Both the position numbers and the translations under genes were made by a program. A stretch of 64,000 bases of DNA from Chloroflexota bacterium (GTDB lineage: Bacteria; Chloroflexota; Chloroflexia; Chloroheliales; Chloroheliaceae), in the NCBI GenBank assembly GCA_028287745.1, contig JAQBPB010000115.1, forward strand, positions 1 to 64,000, given 5' to 3'. This document shows positions 16,338 through 23,686 of the stretch, in pieces; positions within the stretch are counted from its first letter, which is position 1; each line of letters starts with the position of its first letter. Below the pieces are notes generated by a model. It was not told the DNA's origin. It ran no database searches and saw nothing but the letters and a program-made list of their open reading frames with translations.

Positions 16338-16680
16338 TTGCCGGTCGGAATAGCAATATTCCACCTGGCTTTACTGCGGCCCGTATTCTGTTGTAAAGCC
16401 TGGCTTTGCGCCAGAGTGATGAAGGCAGAACTCTCCGATGCTTTGCCCAGACGGCAGCTTTGTCTGGCTCCGGTAAATTGCCGGGCCACCCGCTTACAGG
16501 TGGGTAAAGAGACTTGCCGGAAGGTGAGAGTGAGGGTCTGTAAACAGACCAATAAGCAGAGTTAGTTATTTAGATTTTTGGTAAAACACTCGGCCACCAC
16601 AAGTTGGTGGCCCGGTGTTGTGAATAGAATAATTACAGGACGAAGAACCGTAATTAGGAAACTGCCAAAGGGAGGAACAA
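16338..16680 (+). ncRNA. Structured rpsK-rpsD spacer, candidate S4 leader
   Basis: The spacer has no convincing gene but a chain of stems: GGAATA-GCAA-TATTCC (16347-16362), GGCTTTAC/GTAAAGCC (16367-16400), CTGG/CCAG (16400-16414), GGTCTG-TAAA-CAGACC (16535-16550), and a long stem in which GGCCACCA pairs with TGGTGGCC (16592-16612) extended by AACAC/GTGTT. The last stem lies about 65 nt before rpsD. Known S4 proteins repress their operon through structured leaders, so a similar role is plausible but unproven. Confidence 0.5.
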
Positions 16681-17310
16681 TTGGCAAGGTATACAGGACC
16701 GGTTTGTAAACTGTGCCGCCGCGAGGGGGTAAAGTTGATGCTCAAGGGCGACCGCTGTATGGGACCGAAATGCTCGGTCGAGCGACGGCCCACTGCACCG
16801 GGTATGCACGGCGCTAAACGACAGCGCAAAATGAGCGATTTTGGTTTACAGCTGCGCGAGAAACAAAAAGCTCGCCGTATTTATGGTATTTTGGAACGCC
16901 AGTTCAGCAAGCACTTTGACGAAGCCAAGCGCATCCCTGGCGCTACCGGCGAACGCTTGCTGCAGATCCTCGAACTTCGCCTCGATAACATCGTTTATCG
17001 CCTCGGCTTCGCGGACTCACGGCCCCAGGCTCGTCAGATTGTCCGCCACGGCCACTTCCAGGTGAACGGCCGCGACACCGACATCCCTTCATACATTTTG
17101 AAGGCTGGCGACGTCATATCGGTTAAAGAATCTAGCCGTGGTAAGGAATACTTCAAGGTTGCCGCCGAGACAATCGGCAAGACCCAGGTCCCCGGCTGGC
17201 TGACTCTTGATCCCCGCGCTCTAAGCGGTCGGATCGGAACTATCCCTGGACGTGATCAGATGGATGTGGTGCTGGACGAGCAGTTAATCGTAGAGTATTA
17301 CAGCCGCTAG
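16681..17310 (+). CDS. rpsD: 30S ribosomal protein S4, zinc-type
   Basis: S4 nucleates 30S assembly. The start is TTG (ARYTGPVCKLCRREG) seven bases after a GGGAGG site. Four N-terminal cysteines, C9, C12, C26 and C31, mark the metal-binding form. The S4 RNA-binding segment LRLDNIVYRLGFADSRPQAR is present. The 209 residues are normal. Confidence 0.97.
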   Translation: MARYTGPVCKLCRREGVKLMLKGDRCMGPKCSVERRPTAPGMHGAKRQRKMSDFGLQLREKQKARRIYGILERQFSKHFDEAKRIPGATGERLLQILELRLDNIVYRLGFADSRPQARQIVRHGHFQVNGRDTDIPSYILKAGDVISVKESSRGKEYFKVAAETIGKTQVPGWLTLDPRALSGRIGTIPGRDQMDVVLDEQLIVEYYSR

Positions 17311-17413
17311 TAGTTCAATCTGGGCCGGAATGACCCTTTCTATCGCCGCAAGGCCCTGGAAAAGATTGTTCCGGTAAGAAAGCAAATCAGTTGATAAAAG
17401 GAGGCTGATTGCC

Positions 17414-18463
17414 TTGTTCGATGTAGCTTTGAAGGTCGAAAAAGTAGCTACGGCAGAGAACTACGGGCGGTTCAAAATAGAACCCCTAGAGCCCGGCTAC
17501 GGTATCACTCTTGGAAATGCCTTACGCCGTATTTTGCTCAGTTCTTTGTCCGGCGCGGCTATCACTTCGATTAAAATTGACGGAGTGGCCCATGAGTTTA
17601 CCTCGCTGCCACACGTAAAAGAAGACGTTACCGAAATTGTGCTGAATGTTAAGCGCATCCGGTTACGCTCTTTCAGCGACCGCCCGGTCCGGTTGAACCT
17701 TAGCTGCCGCGGTGAGCGCATTGTGACAGCCGGCGATATTGAGGTTCCGGGCCAACTGATTGAAATTATAAATACTGATCAGCCAATTGCCACCCTGGAT
17801 AGCCCGGACGCTAGCCTGGATATGGAACTGACGGTTGAACACGGTACCGGTTATAGCTCGGCTGACAACCGCGAGAATATGCCAATCGGCGTTATTCCGG
17901 TTGATGCCATCTATACCCCGATCCCGCGCGTCAATTACGTGGTGGAACACACCCGCGTCGGCCAGCAGACAGACTACGACCGGTTAGTCATGGAAATTTG
18001 GAGTGATGGCTCGATTGACCCGGGCGAAGCCCTCAGCCAATCATCCCAGATTCTCAAGCGGCATAGCGAGATTATCGCGGACTTCAATAAGACCAAAGAA
18101 CCGGAACTGCCGGGCTTGAACCAGCAGACCAATATTCCGACCCAGGTCTTTGACACACCGATTGAAGAACTCAATTTGTCTGTCCGTACCTACAACTGCT
18201 TGAAGCGCAGCAACATTACCAAGGTCGGCCAGATCTTGTTGATGGACGAAAAGGACTTGCTGAGTGTTCGAAACTTCGGACGCAAGTCTTACGACGAACT
18301 GCGGGCTCAGTTGATCAACCATGGCTACATGGAAGCTAACAAGCCTATCGGACCTTTCTCGGGCAGCGCTTTCAGTGACGAAGCCGACGGTGAAGGTAAC
18401 GGCGACGCTTTGTTGGGCAATGGTGACGAAGCCAGCGATAACAATCTTGAAGAAGAAGCTTAA
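17414..18463 (+). CDS. rpoA: RNA polymerase subunit alpha
   Basis: Alpha dimerises to start RNA polymerase assembly and its C-terminal domain binds UP elements and activators. The N-terminal domain has LEPGYGITLGNALRRILLSSL; the C-terminal domain has the LNLSVRTYNCLKRSNI and RNFGRKSYDEL helix-hairpin regions. The start is a TTG after AAAGGAGGC. The 349 residues are longer than the usual 315-330 because of an acidic Gly/Asn tail. Confidence 0.97.
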   Translation: MFDVALKVEKVATAENYGRFKIEPLEPGYGITLGNALRRILLSSLSGAAITSIKIDGVAHEFTSLPHVKEDVTEIVLNVKRIRLRSFSDRPVRLNLSCRGERIVTAGDIEVPGQLIEIINTDQPIATLDSPDASLDMELTVEHGTGYSSADNRENMPIGVIPVDAIYTPIPRVNYVVEHTRVGQQTDYDRLVMEIWSDGSIDPGEALSQSSQILKRHSEIIADFNKTKEPELPGLNQQTNIPTQVFDTPIEELNLSVRTYNCLKRSNITKVGQILLMDEKDLLSVRNFGRKSYDELRAQLINHGYMEANKPIGPFSGSAFSDEADGEGNGDALLGNGDEASDNNLEEEA

Positions 18464-18477
18464 GAGGTTTTGAAGAA

Positions 18478-18834
18478 ATGAGACATCGAATTGCCGGTCG
18501 CAAATTTCACCGGTCCACGGGCGAACGTTTGGGGATGTACCGCAATCTGCTGGTATCATTAATTGCCCACGAACGTATTCGCACCACTGAGGCGAAAGCC
18601 AAAGAAATCCAGGGCATGATCGAGCAGTTGGTCAGCATCGCAAGCGAGGACACCCCGCACAACCGCAGCGTGGCTACCAGCAAGGTGGCTAACACGGCGG
18701 CCGTGCAGAAGCTGTTTACCGTTATTGGCCCCCGCTATACCGAGCGCGCCGGCGGCTGCACCCGCATCTTCAAGCTGGGCACCCGGTTGGGCGATAACGC
18801 GGAAATTTCCCTGATCGAGTTCTTACCGGCCTAG
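18478..18834 (+). CDS. rplQ: 50S ribosomal protein L17
   Basis: L17 lies near the tunnel exit. The 118 residues begin RHRIAGRKFHRSTGERLGMYRNL and end RIFKLGTRLGDNAEISLIEFL, both hallmark regions. It starts 14 bp after rpoA with an AAGAGG site. rpoA-rplQ is the normal end of the alpha operon. Confidence 0.97.
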   Translation: MRHRIAGRKFHRSTGERLGMYRNLLVSLIAHERIRTTEAKAKEIQGMIEQLVSIASEDTPHNRSVATSKVANTAAVQKLFTVIGPRYTERAGGCTRIFKLGTRLGDNAEISLIEFLPA

Positions 18835-18901
18835 TTGTCTGGTGAGTCTGGAATGATAAAGCAGTCTGACTTAATAAAGCAAGGCTCAGGAAATAACAGA
18901 T

Positions 18902-19741
18902 TTGAGCGAAGCAATTAACCAGGTTATACCGCCCACGTCATCCCTAATTCATCAACCGACTTCAAGGAACGTCAAGCTGGTACTGGAGTATGACGGGACC
19001 GATTTCAAAGGTTCGCAGCTCCAGGCCAACGGCCGGACGGTTCAAGGAGAGTTGGAAAAGGCGCTGGCCCGGCTTACCGGCCTTCCTGTTGGGAAGCGTT
19101 GTGTAGCCAGTCTAGCTGGTCGCACCGATAGCGGAGTGCATGCCAGCGGTCAGGTAGCGAATTTTTTGACCGAGAGCCGCCTTCCACTAGAGACTTTCCG
19201 GCGCGGCCTGAATGCTCTTCTACCGTTTGACCTGGTAGTCCTGTCGGCGGAAGAAGTGCCAGCCGAGTTTCACGCCCGGTTTAGTGCCAAAGAGCGAAGT
19301 TATCGCTACTCTATTCTAAACCGGCCGGTCCGGTCGCCGCTGGCCCGGCGCTTTGCTTATCAGGTCGCAGGACCGCTAAACCTTCCCGCAATGCAAGCCG
19401 CGGCGGGCAGCCTGGTAGGGGAACGTGATTTCGCCAGTTTTGCCGGGGCCGGGTGGGGCGTTAAAGCTCAACTTGACCCGCAAGGTGATAATCCCAGCAC
19501 CGTTCGGAACCTGCTTAAAGCGGTATGGCTGGTTGAAGGCGATAAACTGGTATTGGAAGTGGTGGCAAACGCGTTTTTGCCGCATATGATACGGAACATT
19601 GTCGGGACGCTTTTGCTGGTTGGCAAGGGCGAGCGTTCCCCCGAAAATTTAGCAAGAATTGTGGCGGCCTGTGACCGCCGCCAGGCCGGGCCAACGGCCC
19701 CCGCGTGTGGGTTGAGCCTGGTAAGCGTAAGATATTATTAG
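18902..19741 (+). CDS. truA: tRNA pseudouridine(38-40) synthase TruA
   Basis: TruA isomerises uridines 38-40 in the anticodon arm. The catalytic aspartate is D76 in LAGRTDSGVHASGQV. RNIVGTLLLVGKG near the end is also typical. An N-terminal addition of about 20 residues precedes the VKLVLEYDGTDFKGSQ core, from a TTG start chosen by a CAGGAAATAACAG context. It lies in the alpha-rplM interval, as in many Gram-positive bacteria, and rplM follows 10 bp later. Confidence 0.95.
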   Translation: MSEAINQVIPPTSSLIHQPTSRNVKLVLEYDGTDFKGSQLQANGRTVQGELEKALARLTGLPVGKRCVASLAGRTDSGVHASGQVANFLTESRLPLETFRRGLNALLPFDLVVLSAEEVPAEFHARFSAKERSYRYSILNRPVRSPLARRFAYQVAGPLNLPAMQAAAGSLVGERDFASFAGAGWGVKAQLDPQGDNPSTVRNLLKAVWLVEGDKLVLEVVANAFLPHMIRNIVGTLLLVGKGERSPENLARIVAACDRRQAGPTAPACGLSLVSVRYY

Positions 19742-19751
19742 GAGTTTTGAC

Positions 19752-20219
19752 ATGATTGCGACGAAAACTTACTCGCCCAAGCCGCCTGAAATTAAACACG
19801 AATGGCATATCGTGGACGCGGCCGGGCAAACGCTGGGCCGGGTTGCTACCGAAGTAGCCATCCTGCTCAAGGGCAAACATAAGCCGATCTACGCCACTCA
19901 CATGGACACCGGCGATTATGTTATTGTTATCAATGCCAAGGATATTGTAGTGACCGGCAACAAGTTGGCCGATAAGAAATATTACCGTCACAGCCAGTAT
20001 CCCGGTGGTTTCCGTGAAGTAACTCTGCAAGACCAGTTACATAAGCACCCGACTCGCCCTATTTTCGACGCGATTAAGGGTATGCTTCCCAAGAATCGCC
20101 TGGGCCGGGCTCAATTGGGCAAGCTGAAGGTTTATGAAGGCGCTGAGCATCCTCACACGGCGCAACAGCCCAAAGAATATAAGCTGGAATATACTGGGCC
20201 TCGCGAAGGCGACCAGTAG
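19752..20219 (+). CDS. rplM: 50S ribosomal protein L13
   Basis: L13 is an early-assembly large-subunit protein. The 155 residues contain HIVDAAGQTLGRVATEVA, YVIVINAKDIVVTGNK and GMLPKNRLGRAQLGKLKVY. The ATG follows TTAGGAG at the truA stop. It is paired with rpsI as in most bacteria. Confidence 0.97.
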   Translation: MIATKTYSPKPPEIKHEWHIVDAAGQTLGRVATEVAILLKGKHKPIYATHMDTGDYVIVINAKDIVVTGNKLADKKYYRHSQYPGGFREVTLQDQLHKHPTRPIFDAIKGMLPKNRLGRAQLGKLKVYEGAEHPHTAQQPKEYKLEYTGPREGDQ

Positions 20220-20245
20220 TAATATAAGGAGCCTTAAAGAGTAAA

Positions 20246-20653
20246 ATGGCAGCGACTTTAAACAAAAATTACTTCTACGGCACCGGCCGGCGTAAAACTG
20301 CGGTCGCCCGCGTTCGCCTGATGCCCGGTACCGGAAGTTTCACCGTCAACGGCAAAACCGCCCAGGAATACTTCGGTGGCCGCCAGCTTAACCAGATTAT
20401 CATCGAACAGGCCCTGCGCCTGGTCAACCGCCTCGGCCAGTACAATGTAACGGTCAAGGTAGTTGGTGGTGGTGTCAGCGGTCAGGCCGGTGCCGTCCGT
20501 CACGGTATCTCCCGCGCCCTGATTCAGGCCGACGAAACCCTTCGCCCGGTCCTGAAGAAGAACGGCCTCCTGACCCGCGATGCCCGCGCCAAGGAACGCA
20601 AGAAACCCGGTCTCAAGCGCGCCCGCAAAGCTCCTCAGTATACCAAGAGGTAG
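20246..20653 (+). CDS. rpsI: 30S ribosomal protein S9
   Basis: S9 has a basic tail reaching the P-site tRNA. The 135 residues begin with YGTGRRKTAVARVRL and end in RDARAKERKKPGLKRARKAPQYTKR-type residues, with the final lysine-arginine intact. The ATG has an AAGGAG site. It closes the translation cluster and is followed by a terminator. Confidence 0.97.
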   Translation: MAATLNKNYFYGTGRRKTAVARVRLMPGTGSFTVNGKTAQEYFGGRQLNQIIIEQALRLVNRLGQYNVTVKVVGGGVSGQAGAVRHGISRALIQADETLRPVLKKNGLLTRDARAKERKKPGLKRARKAPQYTKR

Positions 20654-20691
20654 TTTTCGAACCTTAGCTTTGCTTCCGGCAAGCTAAAATT

Positions 20692-20752
20692 AAGGCTGGT
20701 AAAGATAAATGAAACCTCCGGGATTATTCATTTACCTTTACCAGCCTTTTTT
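20692..20752 (+). terminator. Terminator closing the ribosomal cluster
   Basis: AGGCTGGTAAAG pairs with CTTTACCAGCCT, extended by AAATGAA/TTCATTT with a small mismatch, and ends in TTTTTT. A smaller stem (TTAGCTT/AAGCTAA, about 20664-20687) lies just before it. Confidence 0.88.
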
Positions 20753-20958
20753 GCATTCGTAACTTTTAACTCCTGGCTTTCCCTTCTTTTCCGCACTGTT
20801 TTTTGCCCTTGCCGGTTATTTAACCTTGCGCCGGTCCAAAACTTTGTAATCTGCACTCAAACCCTACTTAATATTATAATTCTGCTTAGCTAAACCTTTT
20901 TGCCAATAAAGCTTTTTCAAAACATTTGGCTTCTTAAAAAGAAAGGCCCTGTATTTCA
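20753..20958. other. AT-rich spacer before the CocE-type gene
   Basis: No gene is seen. A TATAAT lies at 20875-20880, but its -35 region (TGCACT) is poor, so the promoter for the next gene is uncertain. An AAAGAAAGG stretch near 20938 could be the ribosome site. Confidence 0.4.
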
Positions 20959-22713
20959 ATGAGCAATCAAATCAATGTCGAGTTTGATGTTCCGGCTACT
21001 ATGCGGGATGGAACGGTATTGCGGGCTAATATTTTCCGACCTGCCGCTGAAGGCACCTACCCGGTGGCCCTGACCCGCACGCCCTATGGTAAGGATTTTG
21101 CCAGTGTAACCCCTATACTGGACGCGGTACGGCTGGCCCAGGCCGGTTACATCGTCATTATCCAGGATGTGCGCGGCCGCATGAAATCAGATGGAGAGTG
21201 GTCCGTCTTTCGCAATGAGGCCAATGACGGCTATGACACTGTCGAGTGGGCAGCCGCTTTGCCCGGGTCTAGCGGCAATGTGGGGATGTATGGGGCTTCC
21301 TATTTCGGCTTCACTCAATGGGTGACGGCTATTGAAGCACCGCCGTCCCTTAAAGCCATTTTCCCGATGATTACCTGGGCCGACTCGCGGGATGGCGTGG
21401 TTTGGCGGGGTGGGGCGCTGGAGTTTGGCCTGATGGGCTTCTGGCAGATTTCCACTATCGCGCTAGATGTGCTGCTCAAACGCTATAATGATGCCCCGTC
21501 CGCACAACTGTACCAGGCTATCGGGGCCCTGGTAATTGAAATCGACCGGTTACGCACGGAAGGTTACTACTCGCTGCCTCTCAAGGATTTTAAGCCGCTG
21601 AAGAAGCTTGATTTAGCACCGGAACTATTTGAAGAAATCGTCAACAAACCGTATGACCGGGAATACAACCGGCCTTTCTCGCCGCAGGAAGGCTATTCCC
21701 GTGTCCAGGTTCCTTCTTACAACGTTGGCGGCTGGTATGACATTTTCACTAATGGCACGCTCCAGGCTTTCAGGGCCATGCGCGAAATTGGAGCTACCCC
21801 GGAAGCTCGCCAGGCCAAACTCTTGATGGGGCCGTGGTCGCACGTAGGCTATACTAATGTGATTGGTGAGCAGGATTTTGGCTTTGGCGCTTCCACGGCT
21901 TTTATCAACTTGCAGACCGACCTGACCGGCCTGACGCAGCGCTGGTTCGATTACTGGCTGAAAGGGATTGATAACGGTATAACCGGGGAACCGCCGGTCA
22001 AAATCTTTGTTATGGGCGAGAATGTCTGGCGCGACGAGCAGGAATGGCCCCTGGCCCGTACCCAATACACTCCTTATTACCTGCATAGCGGCGGCAGCGC
22101 CAATAGCCTGACCGGTAACGGGTATCTTTCACCGGAAAAGCCGGGTGCCGAAACAGCCGACCAATACACTTATGACCCGTCTAACCCGGTCACAACCAGG
22201 GGCGGCGGCCTGCTGATGAACCAGCTCTTCAAGCCGGGTGTAGCCGACCAGCAAGGCCGTGAGCGCCGCCAGGATGTGCTGGTATATACCACCGAACCGC
22301 TGGACCATGCGTTGGAAGTTACCGGGCCGGTAGAGGTCAGGCTGTGGGCCGCCAGCGATGCCCCTGATACCGACTTTGTAGCGACACTGGTGGATGTTCA
22401 CCCCGACGGTTTCGCCCAGAACCTGGTGGACGGAATTATCCGGGCGCGGTATCGCAATGGCGACCGGCCGGAACTGCTCGAACCGGGCCAGCCTTACGAA
22501 TTTACCATAAATCTGTGGTCAACCTCTAATGTTTTCAAAGCGGGTCATCGTATCCGGTTGGATATTACCAGTTCTAATTTCCCCCGCTGGGACCGCAATC
22601 CCAACACCGGGGAGGAGATTGGCAGCAGCGCCGAGATGCGCCCGGCCCGGCAGACCATCTTTCATGATGCCGGGCATCCTTCCAGCGTAGTCCTTCCGAT
22701 AATTCCACGCTAA
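20959..22713 (+). CDS. CocE/NonD family hydrolase (X-Pro dipeptidyl-peptidase-like)
   Basis: This is an alpha/beta-hydrolase of the CocE/PepX family, which cleaves esters or X-Pro peptides. The nucleophile is S114 in GMYGASYFGF, the family's GxSYxG motif. The N-terminal MRDGTVLRANIFRP and the QDVRGRMKSDGEW segments are typical, as is the C-terminal jelly-roll domain with GHRIRLDITSSNFPRWDRNPNTG-type residues. The 584 residues fit. No signal peptide is seen, so it acts in the cytoplasm. The substrate cannot be inferred; the gene stands alone between terminators. Confidence 0.9.
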   Translation: MSNQINVEFDVPATMRDGTVLRANIFRPAAEGTYPVALTRTPYGKDFASVTPILDAVRLAQAGYIVIIQDVRGRMKSDGEWSVFRNEANDGYDTVEWAAALPGSSGNVGMYGASYFGFTQWVTAIEAPPSLKAIFPMITWADSRDGVVWRGGALEFGLMGFWQISTIALDVLLKRYNDAPSAQLYQAIGALVIEIDRLRTEGYYSLPLKDFKPLKKLDLAPELFEEIVNKPYDREYNRPFSPQEGYSRVQVPSYNVGGWYDIFTNGTLQAFRAMREIGATPEARQAKLLMGPWSHVGYTNVIGEQDFGFGASTAFINLQTDLTGLTQRWFDYWLKGIDNGITGEPPVKIFVMGENVWRDEQEWPLARTQYTPYYLHSGGSANSLTGNGYLSPEKPGAETADQYTYDPSNPVTTRGGGLLMNQLFKPGVADQQGRERRQDVLVYTTEPLDHALEVTGPVEVRLWAASDAPDTDFVATLVDVHPDGFAQNLVDGIIRARYRNGDRPELLEPGQPYEFTINLWSTSNVFKAGHRIRLDITSSNFPRWDRNPNTGEEIGSSAEMRPARQTIFHDAGHPSSVVLPIIPR

Positions 22714-22741
22714 AGACCCTCGCTGAAATCTGCGCCAGACA

Positions 22742-22770
22742 AAAGCCGCTCCGGTTAGGGGGCGGCTTTG
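22742..22770. terminator. Terminator after the CocE-type gene
   Basis: AAAGCCGCTCC pairs with GGGGCGGCTTT (11 bp with G-U) around GGTTAG and is followed by a TGTTTG stretch. The symmetric A and T runs could also serve the convergent minus-strand regulator. Confidence 0.75.
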
Positions 22771-22837
22771 TTTGCGGTTAATAAAAGCTTTAAGTTGGGC
22801 TTTGCCGGTGCTGACTGTGGTTTATAACTTTTCTTCG

Positions 22838-23209
22838 TCAGGCTATTTCGGAGAGCGGTTCATTGTAGGTATGGGTGTCACTGGACTCGTCCAAATCCTT
22901 AAATTGGGAAATGCGTATCGGGGGACGGTCAGGAAAGCGGGCTACAATTTCCAGTTCGCCACCCACTGCTTTTATATAATGGCGTAAAGTGCTGACATAT
23001 AAATCGGTACGGCGTTCTATTTTAGAAACCTCCGATTGGTTAACTTTAAGTTTTTCACCTACCCGCTTTTGCGAATGTAACCTTGCCTTACGGAGGGCTT
23101 GCAAAGTCATCTCCTCTGCAATCAAACGTTCGGTTTCCTGTTCAATAGCTTGCTGCTCCTCTTGAGGCAGAGAAGCAATGTAATCTTCATGTTTAATTGC
23201 CATTGTCAT
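22838..23209 (-). CDS. XRE-family antitoxin-like transcriptional regulator
   Basis: The 123 residues contain a helix-turn-helix at about 37-92 (ALRKARLHSQKRVGEKLKV, then NQSEVSKIERRTDLYVSTL) and the GGELEIVARFPD segment that follows the HTH in HigA/XRE antitoxins. An acidic N-terminal helix (EEQQAIEQETERLIAEEM) precedes it. No toxin gene lies on either side, so it appears orphaned or works alone. Its promoter carries a perfect palindrome between the -35 and -10 boxes, suggesting autorepression. Confidence 0.85.
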   Translation of the reverse strand: MTMAIKHEDYIASLPQEEQQAIEQETERLIAEEMTLQALRKARLHSQKRVGEKLKVNQSEVSKIERRTDLYVSTLRHYIKAVGGELEIVARFPDRPPIRISQFKDLDESSDTHTYNEPLSEIA

Positions 23210-23279
23210 TCTCCACTAGTACGTTCCATTCTATTTCTGAATTGTAATCTTTTCAGGCAGTGTTATCCATTAATTAAAA

Positions 23280-23307
23280 ATTATATTCCTTTAATGGAAT
23301 ATGTCAA
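23280..23307 (-). promoter_or_regulatory. Promoter with operator for the XRE regulator
   Basis: On the minus strand TTGACA (23307-23302), a 16-bp spacer and TATAAT (23285-23280) match consensus perfectly. A perfect palindrome, ATATTCC-N6-GGAATAT (23283-23302), fills the spacer and touches both boxes. Binding there would block RNA polymerase. That the neighbouring HTH protein binds it is inference. Confidence 0.8.
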
Positions 23308-23686
23308 TACTTTTTGAAAGAAAGAAGGTATAATACGAGGGCTTTAGCAGAACCAATTAAGCATTTATACGGTAGTTTCTAGTTTTCTTTTAGAAAATAT
23401 CAATAAATTAGACTAAAGATTTATAAAATAAGCTAAAAGGTTAGCCTTTTGGCCTATAAAAATGAGAGAGTCAGGGGAACTAAGGCACGGCCTTTGCCGT
23501 TTATACAATGTGCAAGCCATAACCAAAAATTATGGCCAAAATTTTATTAGGAAACGCCGCTACGCTGCTGTGACGGTTGATGATTAGACTCAGCCGATCA
23601 TTTTCTTTTATTTTGTCGCCTCCTGGCAGGTAAGACTCAATCCTCTTTGATCCTAATCGGCTGTTGTTGGAACTCAAATATAAACT
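23308..23686. other. AT-rich spacer before the DUF2298 pair
   Basis: No gene is seen. A TATAAT is present at 23329-23334 without a good -35. Small stems ACGGC-CTTT-GCCGT and GCCATAA/TTATGGC lie further on. The composition is clearly more AT-rich than the surrounding genes. Confidence 0.4.

Noticed and set aside
16338..16565. A 75-codon frame directly after rpsK
   Set aside because: It starts at the base after the rpsK stop with no ribosome site, has an unlikely Cys/Arg-rich composition, and covers the hairpin chain of the candidate leader.
23329..23334. Plus-strand TATAAT as promoter of the DUF2298 pair
   Set aside because: No acceptable -35 lies 16-18 bp upstream and the leader would be about 350 nt; it was not called as a promoter.
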